Source: Verrucomicrobiaceae bacterium
GTDB taxonomy: Bacteria > Verrucomicrobiota > Verrucomicrobiia > Verrucomicrobiales > Verrucomicrobiaceae
DNA length: 64,000 nucleotides
Reading direction: 5' to 3'
Assembly (NCBI GenBank): GCA_016795485.1
Contig: JAEUHM010000044.1
Location: 124,001-188,000 of the forward strand
Every line of letters begins with the position of its first letter. The first letter of the stretch is position 1. The notes under the pieces are model-generated. The model saw only the letters and a program-made list of their open reading frames with translations. It had not been told where the DNA came from and did not search any database. Shown piece after piece: positions 18,601 through 27,193 of this stretch. The position numbers were made by a program, and so were the translations under genes.

Positions 18601-18924
18601 CATCGCCGTGAAGTCCGCACCGAGGTCGAGTCCCGCATCCGGAAAGTCCTTCGCGCCCGATTTAGCCAATGCAGGAACCTCTTCCGGCCCGCGCACGAGT
18701 TTCCCAGCCTTCCACACTCGCAACACGGGCGCTCCTTTGGCCGGATGCTCGACCGCGATGTCTTGCGAACCCTTCACATCGAGGGTGAGTTCATCGCTGA
18801 GCCTCACTTTGGCTTCTCCTTCAAGATGGAGACGGTAGTTCAACGGCCACTCCGGCGCATCAAGAGGCAGAGCTTCACGCGGCGCGGCAGTGCTGAGGCT
18901 GGCGAGGAGGATGAGGGAGAGCAT
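15679..18924 (-). CDS. Large secreted LamG / cytochrome c / propeller protein (PVC type)
   Basis: The protein has 1081 residues with a signal peptide (about 1-14). A concanavalin/LamG-type beta-sandwich occupies about 100-245. A cytochrome c domain carries a heme site CVVCH (Cys300, Cys303, His304), with Met-Val-Pro after it as candidate axial ligand. A DUF6797-like beta domain follows (about 390-640). A six-bladed sugar-dehydrogenase/NHL-like propeller (about 680-960) and a short C-terminal beta domain complete the chain. Such fusions are characteristic of Verrucomicrobia and Planctomycetes and probably oxidise a sugar or bind glycan with electron transfer through the heme. It is divergent, by 74 bp, from the frameshifted gene at 18999. 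Confidence 0.85.
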   Translation of the reverse strand: MLSLILLASLSTAAPREALPLDAPEWPLNYRLHLEGEAKVRLSDELTLDVKGSQDIAVEHPAKGAPVLRVWKAGKLVRGPEEVPALAKSGAKDFPDAGLDLGADFTAMTTFEATGQGTLFSQCSPTGKWPRNAKALFIRGGKLVYDIGWLGAMTSAPKVNDGKPHTAVLTASGGVARLWLDGKQIAEKANFTRPDAKEFIFKVGRAAPNFGGDFTHGKISVVKVWQRALPEAEIALLFKDGGAGANTPDFTHAPKASGKPVIGGGSGWVQALERSDHAEIVGSWNAKTLEEGATIYKTLCVVCHGTKEQPGSLPTALRFAEGQFKNGSDPFSMYLTLTKGFGQMVPQPQYTTAQKYAVIHYIRETFLRPHNLSQLKEIDLASLPRGLARAEAEKIDTTLPPYQRMELGNALFWTLEVAADNIAQKGIAIRLDDGPGGVTKGRAWMVYDHDTMRVAAASTGAFVDWKGIAFDGSHGTHTSLIGEKQFVMPIEPGWSLDGQFKDTRAIAKDGKRYGPMAGLRFQGLYKHQNQSVIAASIHGTRVLESPAWMDYGSTPILVRTVNVADAKQPLFLRVAPDGVNVVLKGEGELKRENGFWVAKLDSGAQARFFISRVDPGSLDTMAKNFTAPLDLAPLTKGGPTQWPQTVTTTSVAGKEESAFVSDDFTLPVENPFQSWMRPGGFDFTPDGKAAIVAMWNGDVWRVDGLMAKAPATLTWRRIASGLFQPLGVKFRDGELFVLCRDQLAKLVDLNADGETDFIECFNDDAQVTEHFHEFAMGLQTDAAGNFYYAKSGRHALDSVIPQHGTLLKVSADGSKTDILATGFRAANGVCLNDDGTFFVTDQEGFWTPKNRINRVKVGGFYGNMYGYTSVTDESDAAMEPPMVWITNDKDRSPAELIWVPKNVWGNLGGSLLNLSYGTGKAFIVPHEEVNGKWQGAVCELPMPAFATGIMRGRFGSDGALYTCGMFAWAGNATAPGGFHRIRRGNKPALVPLAVNAKKGTLSVTFSDLIDPTDCAMKVWTLKRTKNYGSKHYDERELTIQGVKLSDDKRTVMLDIPNLAPTWCYELKIGGHVLHGTIHELR

Positions 18925-18998
18925 AAGGTGAAAAGGGGAGGGGGAATCAGTCTAAAACAAGGGGTTGCCGTCTTGGAGACTGTCGGTCAAAATGGAGC

Positions 18999-19226
18999 AT
19001 GAACACAAACGAGCCCCAACCGATCCCCCTGGAGGAGGCGCAACGGATATGGACCTTGCAGAAGCAGAACAAGCCGCTCTCGCAGCGGGACATCGACCTT
19101 CTCCACCAAGCCGCCGAATGGCAGATGTGGGTCAGCCACGGGATCCAGTTGCAGAGTGGGAAGAAAGAGTCTCCGCCCAGTTTAAAGCACTCGCGAGTTT
19201 TGCAAAGAGCTGCGGCTGTGCTCTGA
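18999..19226 (+). CDS. N-terminal fragment of a probable frameshifted polyvalent-kinase-like gene
   Basis: The frame holds 75 codons from ATG 18999. Residues 1-55 look like true protein (EEAQRIWTLQKQNKPLSQ, LLHQAAEWQMWVS), amphipathic and free of the Arg/Pro-rich look of shadow frames. From about residue 58 the quality drops and the frame soon stops, while the -1 frame becomes protein-like at the same place. I read this as the first part of one gene continuing to 19735. Alternatively it is a short independent gene overlapping the next. Confidence 0.45.
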   Translation: MNTNEPQPIPLEEAQRIWTLQKQNKPLSQRDIDLLHQAAEWQMWVSHGIQLQSGKKESPPSLKHSRVLQRAAAVL

Positions 19227-19735
19227 AGGATCGCGACCTTCCAGTCAGGGCGTTTGGAAAGTCGGGGCGTGAGCACGAGGTTTTTCATGCAGGTGCGGGC
19301 GCACGGTTTTGGAAGTCCACTTTTCCCGGCGAGTCCGGCTTTGGGCAGTTTGGCTACTACACGCCAGCGGGTTACTTGCGGCGATTGAGGCTCAGCAATC
19401 GCATCTTTGGCGACGACGTTCAGTTTGAGGGCATCTGGAAGCGTCCAGGTGGCCTGAGCATCGTGACCTCGCAACCGTTCATCCAGCCGCATCCGGTGCG
19501 CTTCATTCCGACGGAAGATGAGATTCACGGTTTGCTGCATGCGCTTGGCTTTGCCTACAACGACACTCTGATGCTCTGGGAGCGAAGTGATGGCGTGCAA
19601 CTCGCTGACACGCATGATCGCAATTTCATCCGCGCACCGGATGAGACGATCATCGCGATTGATGTGCAGCCGCGTTTGTTGCCGGGGCATGACTTTGAAG
19701 CCGTGATCGCGGCACCGAGTCTGAGACTGGCGTGA
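19118..19735 (+). CDS. Kinase-fold domain resembling those of polyvalent proteins (C-terminal part)
   Basis: The frame is open from before 18965, but I trust it only from about 19145 onward; the ATG at 19118 is the nearest in-frame one. REHEVFHAG, FGYYTPAGYLRRLRL, RIFGDDVQFEGI and LSIVTSQPFIQP are followed by ADTHDRNFI and IIAIDVQP. The last two resemble the catalytic HxDxxxxN and metal-binding Asp of atypical Ser/Thr/Tyr kinases found in polyvalent mobile-element proteins. Assignment is by motif pattern only. It ends 15 bp from the convergent serine dehydratase gene. Together with 18999-19226 it gives a protein of about 245 residues if one frameshift is repaired. Confidence 0.5.
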   Translation: MADVGQPRDPVAEWEERVSAQFKALASFAKSCGCALKDRDLPVRAFGKSGREHEVFHAGAGARFWKSTFPGESGFGQFGYYTPAGYLRRLRLSNRIFGDDVQFEGIWKRPGGLSIVTSQPFIQPHPVRFIPTEDEIHGLLHALGFAYNDTLMLWERSDGVQLADTHDRNFIRAPDETIIAIDVQPRLLPGHDFEAVIAAPSLRLA

Positions 19736-19750
19736 GCGCGGGCGCATGAT

Positions 19751-21304
19751 TCAATGACAAGCGCAGGTCCCGCAGCCTTTCTTGAGGCCGGCGAGACGTT
19801 TTTCGATTTCGAGGGAGGTCGGGGTGACAGCGAGGCCGCCGAGGGAGGTGCAGCGATGCTCGCGAGGCATGCGTTCGGCGACGGCTTTGGCGGCGTCGAT
19901 GACTTCATCGAGCGGGATGAGCGGATCGTAGCCGGCGAGGGCCATGTTTGCGCAGGAAAGGGCGTTGGAGGCTGCCATGACGTTTTTGCCGAGGCAGGGC
20001 GCTTCGACGCGATTCGCGATGGGATCGCAAATGAGCCCCAGCATGCTCTGAAACGCCATCGAAGCCGCGGCGATGGCTTGATCACGTGTGCCGCCTGCGA
20101 GTGTGACGAGCGCGGCGGCGGCCATGCAGGCTGCGGAGCCGCCCTCGGCCTGACAACCGCCCACTTCCGCCGCGAAGGTCCAGCGCGTAGCGATGAACAC
20201 ACCGATCAATCCGGCGGCGAGCATCGCTTTCGCCATTTCGGTCTCATCTTTGCCCATTTCTTCAGCCATGGCGATCACCGCTCCGGGCAAGGCTGCGCAA
20301 GCCCCTGCCGTCGGTGCGGCCACGATGACGCCCATGCTGCTCTTCACTTCCATGATCGCGGTGACGTAGAGGATGATGCGATTCAAAGCGCCGCCATCGA
20401 GTAAACGGCCCGCTTTCATCATCTCGGCAAACTTGCCGCTTTGATGATGCAGCACGCGATCCTCGTAACTCGTGCCCGCGATGCCGCTGGCGATGGATTT
20501 GCGCAGGATGCGGACGATGTCGGTCATCTTCGCGATGACTTCCGCCTCGGTGAAGTTGCCACGAGCACGCTCATACTCGATGGCGAGCTGCCAGAGCGGC
20601 GTGTTTTGGGCTCCATCGTGCTCCAGCATGGCTGCGCAGCTCGTGAAAGGCATGCGGAGGTTTTGGCGGGATGGGACGGGGAGGACGGGAGAAAGCCGCT
20701 TCACTGAAGATCCGTCTGATTCGACAAATCGGTCTGATTGCACCTGGATGAGTTGCTGGTCACCGAGGCCGTGAGTGATGCAGATACTCTCGTCTGCATC
20801 TGAGAGGCCCAAAGTGCAGACAGGAGTGTCTGCATCACACCAGATCAGCGTCTCGTGATACCCACCATCCATCCGCAGCGCCACGCCATCAATCTCGATC
20901 ACCTCAATCATGCCGCCGCCGGTGGAGATGGCAATGAGCGTGTGCGTCTCACGACTGTTCTTCAGCGTGAGTCGATACGTATTCGGATGCGGATCACCGA
21001 CATCGACGGTTTCGATGCGCAGCTTGATCCCCGCCTCCGCGAGCGCCTGCGCGGAGTTTGGAAGGCGCTCGTCATCCGCATCCCAGCCGAGCAGGCCGCC
21101 GAAGAGGCCCATGTCGCTGCCCTGGCTGTCGTGCGTGGTGGGCAGCGAGCCTTCGCGATCAAACTCGATGAGCACCTCGCTGATTTCGCCATCCATCAGA
21201 TCGCGCGCCAGCCGTCCGATGCGCAGCGCGGCGGCGCAGTGCGAGCTCGAAGGCCCGCGCATCACGGGGCCGATGACGTCATTGAAGATGGAGACGGGTG
21301 TCAT
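19751..21304 (-). CDS. sdaA: L-serine dehydratase (ammonia-lyase), iron-sulfur dependent, single chain
   Basis: The protein has 517 residues and deaminates L-serine to pyruvate and ammonia in the cytoplasm. The N-terminal beta-type domain has the serine-binding GPSSSHCAAA (16-25) in place of the usual SSSHT. The alpha domain carries APTAGACAALPGA, GGCQAEGGSAAC and CDPIANRVEAPC, whose cysteines are the expected [4Fe-4S] ligands. GCGTCACH ends the chain, an unusual Cys-rich tail. The ATG at 21304 overlaps the stop of the upstream secreted PDZ/HEAT gene as ATGA, so translation is probably coupled. That is a strange partnership for a cytoplasmic catabolic enzyme. Confidence 0.9.
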   Translation of the reverse strand: MTPVSIFNDVIGPVMRGPSSSHCAAALRIGRLARDLMDGEISEVLIEFDREGSLPTTHDSQGSDMGLFGGLLGWDADDERLPNSAQALAEAGIKLRIETVDVGDPHPNTYRLTLKNSRETHTLIAISTGGGMIEVIEIDGVALRMDGGYHETLIWCDADTPVCTLGLSDADESICITHGLGDQQLIQVQSDRFVESDGSSVKRLSPVLPVPSRQNLRMPFTSCAAMLEHDGAQNTPLWQLAIEYERARGNFTEAEVIAKMTDIVRILRKSIASGIAGTSYEDRVLHHQSGKFAEMMKAGRLLDGGALNRIILYVTAIMEVKSSMGVIVAAPTAGACAALPGAVIAMAEEMGKDETEMAKAMLAAGLIGVFIATRWTFAAEVGGCQAEGGSAACMAAAALVTLAGGTRDQAIAAASMAFQSMLGLICDPIANRVEAPCLGKNVMAASNALSCANMALAGYDPLIPLDEVIDAAKAVAERMPREHRCTSLGGLAVTPTSLEIEKRLAGLKKGCGTCACH

Positions 21305-23709
21305 GGCGCGGCTTTAAACGCTTTCAGCTCGACCAGCGTGGGCGTTTCGGTGCTGGCGGAGAGGGCGGCGACTTGTTCATCGAACTCAGCGAGGTGTTGC
21401 TTCGACTTGTTGGCGCTGACGAGTTGGGCGCGGATCTCGGCGAGTTGGGGGAGGATGGCCTGGGTGTGCTTGCCGTAGCGTTTCAGGTAGTCGAGGCAGG
21501 CTTTGCTGCGGTTTTTTTCGCCCCAGCGTTGCGGCTCGATGACTTGGATGATCAATGCCATGCCTTCGCGGATGTGCAGGCGGGAAAGGAGATCGAGGCC
21601 GGCGAGGCGCACGCCATCGGCGAACATTTCATTGCTCGGCGCGGGCTTTTCGATGGCTTTCACGATGGCGGGAAGCAGGCGCACGAGGTCTTCATCGCTG
21701 AGTTTTTGATACGACTTCGCGAGTGAGCCGCGCACGATGGGGTCTTCGTTTTGCAGCAGCGATTCGATGGCGGGATGAAGCAGGGCGCGGTCCACGCCGT
21801 TGAGCGAATCGGTGAGGATGCTGCGAGGCGTTCTCTTGCCGGGAAAAGGCGCGAAGAGCGCGATGCTGGCCGCACGCTGCGCCATGCGGCGCGGGTCGGC
21901 GGCATTTTCGCGCAGCGTCATGGCGAGCAGATCGCTCACGCAGGCTTTGCGCAGTTCCGGGCTGAGCTGCGGCATGGCCTCCGCGGCGAGGCTTTGCACC
22001 CAGGGATCGGTTTCGGTCAAACAAGCCCGCAACTGCGGCACAGCGGCATCCGCACGCGGCCCAAGAGCACCGAGCGCCTCGATGGCGCCGTAGCGTGCAT
22101 CGCGGTCCTTGCCGGCGAGCATCTTCAGCAGCGCGGGAAGGTGATCGCCATCACGTTGGCCGAGCGCGGCGGCGGAGCGACCGCGCACAAAGGGTGACCA
22201 ACTCGCGAGTCCGGCGAGGAGCTGCGGCGTGGGGCGTTGATCGTAGCGGTTCGCATCGCCTTTGTAGGCGAAGTCGCGGCCTGCGGCGATGACTTCGGCC
22301 GTCTGCGCGGCATCGAGCGGCGGCACCGTGAAGCCTTTCTTCCCGGTGATGCGCAGGCTTTTCAGCGGCAGGGCGCAATCGAGCAGGTAACTGCCGCTGC
22401 AGTCCCAGTTCTTGTAGGCGCCGTGCTCCTCCTCGCCGACGGGCGAGCCTTGATAAATGAAGCGCGTGTCCCAACTGCGGGCGAGATCATAATACCAGGC
22501 CTGCTCCTGTAAATAAGCGCCGCTGGTGAGCGGTCCGCAGCGTGCGACGCCCTGCATGGCCCAGAGCATGTTGAAGAAATTGCCCGTGTGGCCGCGTTCG
22601 CGTTCGCTGTAGCCAGCGGCGGCCATTTTCGCGAAGAACTCCGCCGCCTCGCGATCGCCGAGCAGATCAAAAAGCACCGCGGAGGCCGCGCACTTGCCAT
22701 TGTCCTCATGTGCGAAGAAGGGCTGATGATCGCCATAGGGCACCGCGCCTTTATGAACATACCAGCGGAGGAAGTTGGCAGCCTTCGCGATGCCTTTGTC
22801 GAGATCGGCGTGCTTCACACCGGCCTCGCGGGCGAGCACCATGCCGATGGTGAGCGGGATGCCGGGCGCATTCATCGCGCCGTAGCCGCCGAGGTTGTAG
22901 CCGTTCGGTGAAAAGCGATGTCCCCAGGTGCCGACGGCGCTTTGACCGCGTGCTGTTTCGAGCGCGAGCCGCGTGAGGCCGGGCATGACGGAGGTGTCGC
23001 CAGTGGCCATGACGTATTCGGCCACGAAGGTCATCATGAAGCCGTAATACCACGAGAGATAGCCGTCGGTGGTGAAGTCCGCGGCCCACTTCGCTTCGCG
23101 TTGAATGAGCGGCAGGTAGTCCTTGTTGCCGCTGGCGAGCAACGCGAGGCCGTTGAGGGCTCGCGAGATGCCATCGAGCCTGCGAACGTAGCTTTTCTCA
23201 TCGCTCATGCGCTTCGCGAGTGACGCGCAGCCGAGTTCGAGGATGCGCTTCGACTTCTCACAATCATACGGTGAGGTGGCGCTGCGGCTGCCGAGCACGG
23301 CCAGTTTGAGCTCCACGACCTCCGTCTTGCCAGCACGCCAGCGCAGCAGCTTCAAAGCGCCATCTTTCGCCTCCGCTGCCGCGATGGCCTTCGCGAAGGT
23401 GATGCGAGCATCATCGGCGAAAGGGGCCTCATTCACGCCGAGAATGACATCACCGACCGCGAGCTCTTTTTCCGCAGGCGAGCCGCTCGCGACCTCCGTG
23501 ACGAGAATCTGCCGCGCATCGCGAGAATGGCCGTTTGCGGTGAAAATCCATCCGCGAGCTCCAGTGGGCCCGAGTGTCCAATCGTGCTCCTTGCCGGGTT
23601 GGTCGCCTTTGGTGAAGTCCGGAGGCGTTGGCGTGGCTGGAGCCGCGATGGCGCTGGAGGCGAGCAAGCAGGCTGTCGCGGAGATGAGCAGGGGAAGGTA
23701 GCGTTTCAC
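21301..23709 (-). CDS. Secreted PDZ, alpha-toroid and HEAT-repeat protein (DUF6288-like)
   Basis: The protein has 802 residues starting at GTG 23709 (VKRYLP...). A signal peptide (about 1-22) is followed by a PDZ-like domain (about 50-135, GSPAEKELAVGDVILGVN). An all-helical toroid (about 160-460) has SWYYGFMMTF and GYGAMNAPGIPL. HEAT-like repeats follow (about 480-760, ALLKMLAGKDRDARYGAIEAL, ALGPRADAAVPQLRAC). The central region resembles the DUF6288 proteins of this phylum. No active site is certain. It may bind peptide or glycan in the periplasm. It is divergent from the GH2-like gene by 140 bp and overlaps sdaA by 4 bp. Confidence 0.75.
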   Translation of the reverse strand: MKRYLPLLISATACLLASSAIAAPATPTPPDFTKGDQPGKEHDWTLGPTGARGWIFTANGHSRDARQILVTEVASGSPAEKELAVGDVILGVNEAPFADDARITFAKAIAAAEAKDGALKLLRWRAGKTEVVELKLAVLGSRSATSPYDCEKSKRILELGCASLAKRMSDEKSYVRRLDGISRALNGLALLASGNKDYLPLIQREAKWAADFTTDGYLSWYYGFMMTFVAEYVMATGDTSVMPGLTRLALETARGQSAVGTWGHRFSPNGYNLGGYGAMNAPGIPLTIGMVLAREAGVKHADLDKGIAKAANFLRWYVHKGAVPYGDHQPFFAHEDNGKCAASAVLFDLLGDREAAEFFAKMAAAGYSERERGHTGNFFNMLWAMQGVARCGPLTSGAYLQEQAWYYDLARSWDTRFIYQGSPVGEEEHGAYKNWDCSGSYLLDCALPLKSLRITGKKGFTVPPLDAAQTAEVIAAGRDFAYKGDANRYDQRPTPQLLAGLASWSPFVRGRSAAALGQRDGDHLPALLKMLAGKDRDARYGAIEALGALGPRADAAVPQLRACLTETDPWVQSLAAEAMPQLSPELRKACVSDLLAMTLRENAADPRRMAQRAASIALFAPFPGKRTPRSILTDSLNGVDRALLHPAIESLLQNEDPIVRGSLAKSYQKLSDEDLVRLLPAIVKAIEKPAPSNEMFADGVRLAGLDLLSRLHIREGMALIIQVIEPQRWGEKNRSKACLDYLKRYGKHTQAILPQLAEIRAQLVSANKSKQHLAEFDEQVAALSASTETPTLVELKAFKAAP

Positions 23710-23849
23710 AAGATGGAGATGCTAAAGCGCTCCATCGGCACCGTCTTGTGCAGAATGGCCGCAGAGCCGGGCAAAAGCCGCACAATAGACCAAAGTATGC
23801 CGCGACGGTCCTTTTGGGATTTCTTTTTGCGCATGAAGGACAACCGGGA

Positions 23850-25109
23850 ATGATGGCGGGCATGATTCGCACCCTCGTTTGTCTTTTCTCCATCCCATTC
23901 ATGGCCGCGCAGGCCCTCGCCGAGCCAGTGCCGGTGAAGATCGTGCCGGGGAAGGGCATCACGCGCGGTGGTGAGCCTTACTTCGTCAAAGGCGCGGGTG
24001 GCGAGAAGCATCTCGATGAACTCGTGGCCTCCGGTGGCAACAGCATCCGCACCTGGACCACGAACGGCCTCGCGCCGATCCTCGATGACGCGAGCAAGCG
24101 AGGCCTGACCGTTTGTGCGGGCATCTGGCTGGAGCCGGAGTGCAATTGGTTCTCGTATGCGAACACGAAGCACTGCGCGAAGCAGATCGCGCGAGTCGTG
24201 AACGAGGTCGTGCAGCATCGCGATCATCCCGCGCTGCTGTTTTGGGGCCTCGGCAACGAAGCAGAGGGCGATGGCAACAACGCGGCGTATTGGAAGCAGC
24301 TCGAAGTGCTCGCGCAGATCGTGAAGCAGCTCGATCCCGCGCATCCGACCTTCACCGCGGTGGCGGGGCTCTCGCCTGACAAGGCGAAGGGGCTCAACGA
24401 GCACACGCCGAGCCTCGACTTCGTCGGCATCAACACCTACGCCGCGCTGCCATCGTTGCGAAAGCATCTGGTCAAAGTCGCGTGGATGCGCCCGTGGGTC
24501 GTCACCGAGTTTGGTGCGCAGGGTTTCTGGGAAAGCCCGCGTGCGCCGTGGGGTGCGCCCATCGAGCAAACGAGCGGCAACAAGGCCAAGACGATCCGCA
24601 AAGGCTACGAAGCCGCGATCCAGCCCGGTGGCGATTGCTGGGGCAGCTACGTCTTCCTCTGGGGCCAAAAACAAGAAGCCACCTCGACGTGGTTCGGCAT
24701 CTTCACCGAGCAAGGCGAGTCCACCAACGTGCGCGATGTCATGCACGAACTCTGGAAAGGCTCACCACCGACCGATCATGCACCTGAACTCGCGCCGCTC
24801 ATCAGCGACGCGGCGAAAAAAGAGATCGCGGCCGGCGGTGAGTTCCAAGCGCAAGCCGAGGCCACCGATCCCGATGGCGACGCGCTTTCCTGGCACTGGA
24901 CCGTCACGGTCGAAAGCGCCGGCCGCAATGAACAAGGCCGAGAACGCCCCACCAAGCCGCTGCCCGATTGCGTCGTGAAAGCCGAAGGCCCCCACGCCAC
25001 CTTCCGCGCCCCGAAAAAGCCCGGCGACTACCGCGTCCACCTCCGCGTCACCGACACGCACAACCGCGCCGCGACAGCCAATTTTCCCTTCAAGGTGATC
25101 GAGAAGTGA
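23850..25109 (+). CDS. Secreted GH2-like TIM-barrel glycoside hydrolase with Ig/PKD-like tail
   Basis: The protein has 419 residues from ATG 23850, preceded by AAGGA about 10 nt upstream; an ATG at 23862 is also possible. A signal peptide (about 1-25) leads to a TIM barrel opened by PYFVKGAGG. Glu137 in WGLGNEAEG is the candidate acid/base and Glu220 in VVTEFGAQG the candidate nucleophile, the arrangement of clan GH-A (GH2/GH5-type). The C-terminal domain (about 315-419) has DPDGDALSWHWTV and FRAPKKPGDYRVHLRV, an Ig or cadherin-like beta-sandwich. The substrate is unknown; extracytoplasmic glycan cleavage fits the neighbourhood. Confidence 0.8.
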   Translation: MMAGMIRTLVCLFSIPFMAAQALAEPVPVKIVPGKGITRGGEPYFVKGAGGEKHLDELVASGGNSIRTWTTNGLAPILDDASKRGLTVCAGIWLEPECNWFSYANTKHCAKQIARVVNEVVQHRDHPALLFWGLGNEAEGDGNNAAYWKQLEVLAQIVKQLDPAHPTFTAVAGLSPDKAKGLNEHTPSLDFVGINTYAALPSLRKHLVKVAWMRPWVVTEFGAQGFWESPRAPWGAPIEQTSGNKAKTIRKGYEAAIQPGGDCWGSYVFLWGQKQEATSTWFGIFTEQGESTNVRDVMHELWKGSPPTDHAPELAPLISDAAKKEIAAGGEFQAQAEATDPDGDALSWHWTVTVESAGRNEQGRERPTKPLPDCVVKAEGPHATFRAPKKPGDYRVHLRVTDTHNRAATANFPFKVIEK

Positions 25110-25165
25110 GACGACGTTGGCCGCGATGGACGCAGCTTATCGCGCGCGGTCAAAGATCGCGAGGC

Positions 25166-25873
25166 TCATCGCTGTGCTTGAGCCAAACGGGACAGCAATC
25201 GCTGGAGGCGAGCTGATTGGGCGCATAAAGTTGTTCCGTCGATGGTCGCACGGCGGGCACGAAGAATCGGCGGAAGAGCCCAATGACCTTTGGCGAAGCT
25301 GTAAGTGACAAACTGGGTGGGCAAAGTGAGAAAGCCGCCGATGGAAAACCAACGCGATGCCTCGACGCGGAAGCCATATCTTCGCGCGATGCTCTCGCTG
25401 AAGATGTAAGACGTTGCGGAGAAGATGGTGTCACGTTGGATCTTTCCTTGCTCGATCTCACGGATGATCGCCAACAGCCCGTCAACATACCAAATCAGAA
25501 TCTGTCGGACAGCCTGGCGGCCACGATCACTCCAACGAAAAAGCAGGAGATAATCAAACAGTGTCGCGCCATGCAGATCAAGATGCCCATCACGCGAACG
25601 GGTCACGACGAGATAGGGCGAGTAATACCTCAGTGTGCCGAGGAGCCGCAGCAGCGGCGCCGCGAAAAAGATGCCTGCCATCATCCATAAAGGCAGGAGC
25701 AGCGAAAGCTGCAGCCCCATGGCAAGACACAGTTGCAGGGGGCTTTCGAGCGACCAGCCAAACAAGGCCACCGTCCCGATCACGGCGATCGAACACAAGA
25801 CCATGAGAGCTGCCAGCAGAAGCAGCGCCACGGCCCATCGGGCGAGTGCGGAGCGAGTTTGGAAGTCTTTCAT
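25166..25873 (-). CDS. Integral membrane protein of unknown function
   Basis: The protein has 235 residues from ATG 25873; the frame runs 17 codons further upstream, but that part is Ser/Thr/Arg-rich noise. Two long hydrophobic segments (about 15-45 and 50-80) are followed by a mostly cytoplasmic domain containing YYSPYLVVTRSRDGHLDLHG and QILIWYVDGLLAIIREIEQG. A C-terminal Arg/Gln-rich tail ends the chain. No family is recognised. It is convergent with the GH2-like gene (56 bp, no obvious terminator) and downstream of the tandem acetylesterases on the same strand. Confidence 0.65.
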   Translation of the reverse strand: MKDFQTRSALARWAVALLLLAALMVLCSIAVIGTVALFGWSLESPLQLCLAMGLQLSLLLPLWMMAGIFFAAPLLRLLGTLRYYSPYLVVTRSRDGHLDLHGATLFDYLLLFRWSDRGRQAVRQILIWYVDGLLAIIREIEQGKIQRDTIFSATSYIFSESIARRYGFRVEASRWFSIGGFLTLPTQFVTYSFAKGHWALPPILRARRATIDGTTLCAQSARLQRLLSRLAQAQR

Positions 25874-25948
25874 GCAACGAAGCCTAAAACCGGCCGTCGT
25901 AGAAGTCGATGAGGACCTCCGCAAAGGGCAGGCACAAGACCACGCGCT

Positions 25949-27139
25949 TCACTTCCGAAGCTGCTGCATCGCTTCCGCCAGACCTTTGCCGATGCCGCCG
26001 AGAATCTTCGCGCTGCCCAGATAATGAAACTCGGCATTTGAAACGCCTTTTTCGAGCACAAGGCGCTCACGCTCCGTCAGCGATTCGGCGCGCATCTTCT
26101 CCGCGAGTGCTCTTTCTTCCGCAGGTTTTAGCTTTTGTTCTTTGGCAGCCTTTTTGGCCTTCTCTTTGACCTCGTTCTCCTTCGCGCGAGCGAGCTTCAG
26201 CTCGCGATCCCAATACTGCTCGGTGCGGATGGCCGCGACGTTGCCTTTGAACTCAGGAAGTGCTGCCGGAGCGGCCATGGCATCGCGCATGTTTTGATGA
26301 GTGCTTTTGTAGCGCTGCTGGTCAGGGCCATACTCCGAAGTAGGTCCGCCTACGCCGATCACTCCGATGACGAATGGCAGCTTCGGCTTGTCGAGGTCCT
26401 TGCGCACATCACGGATGAACTGCGCCATCACCGTGCTGTAGGCATCGTAACCGCCCGGCTTGTCGCGCTGCGGATAGGTGCCCTGGTCCACCATGTCATT
26501 CCAGCCCTGAAACCACGCGAAACCCGCGAGTTCATAGCCTTGCGCGGTATCATAGCTGGGCACCACGCGCTTGATGTCGCCGAGCACCAGTTTCACGTGC
26601 TCGATCATGAGCCGGTAATAGACACCCGTGGCCGCGACTTTCTCCGCCTTGATCTTCTCGATGTCTTTGCCCTGCTTCTGAAAGTTCGCGAGCTGCGTGT
26701 CATTGAAAACATACGGTCCGGCACCCGGCGGGCGGAAGTCGGTGTTCAGGCTTTTGCCGCCCCAGGAGGTTTTGATGAGCAGGATCGGCGCGTCCGTGAA
26801 CTTCTGCATGTAGAGGCCAAAGGTGAACTCGGGGCCGATTTTCGGGCCGTTCTGGCTCGAACCATAGCCCGCGGTCAGTTTGCCCGTTTGTTCCTGATCG
26901 GCACAGCCGATGGAGGAGATCCAGACACGCTCGCAGACCTTCGGTTTGCCATCGGGCCCCATCATTTCATCCAGCATCGGCTTCGTCGCCGGGTCCATGC
27001 CGATGTGCTCAAAGGTGCTGACCTTGGCCTGCCCCTGCATGTTCGACTGGCCTGCGAGGATGAAGACCTGAAGCGGCTTGGCGTGCATCGGGAGCGCGAG
27101 GGCTGCGAGTGCGAGGAAGGTGATAAAGGTGCGGTGCAT
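25949..27139 (-). CDS. Secreted carbohydrate (sialate-type) O-acetylesterase, copy 2
   Basis: The protein has 396 residues with a signal peptide (about 1-20). FILAGQSNMQG places the SASA-family nucleophile at Ser32. IKTSWGGKSL and FAWFQGWNDM are the expected blocks II and III, and the His of the dyad probably lies downstream near residues 290-310. A Lys/Ala/Glu-rich helical insert sits near 310-360. It should remove O-acetyl groups from glycans in the periplasm. It follows its paralogue at 27194-28426 by 54 bp and the two align along their whole length, so this is a tandem duplication. Confidence 0.85.
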   Translation of the reverse strand: MHRTFITFLALAALALPMHAKPLQVFILAGQSNMQGQAKVSTFEHIGMDPATKPMLDEMMGPDGKPKVCERVWISSIGCADQEQTGKLTAGYGSSQNGPKIGPEFTFGLYMQKFTDAPILLIKTSWGGKSLNTDFRPPGAGPYVFNDTQLANFQKQGKDIEKIKAEKVAATGVYYRLMIEHVKLVLGDIKRVVPSYDTAQGYELAGFAWFQGWNDMVDQGTYPQRDKPGGYDAYSTVMAQFIRDVRKDLDKPKLPFVIGVIGVGGPTSEYGPDQQRYKSTHQNMRDAMAAPAALPEFKGNVAAIRTEQYWDRELKLARAKENEVKEKAKKAAKEQKLKPAEERALAEKMRAESLTERERLVLEKGVSNAEFHYLGSAKILGGIGKGLAEAMQQLRK

Positions 27140-27193
27140 GGTGGGTGACGTGTGTCGTGGCTGTCAAAGTGGGATCGGATTCTTCTTCGCGCA

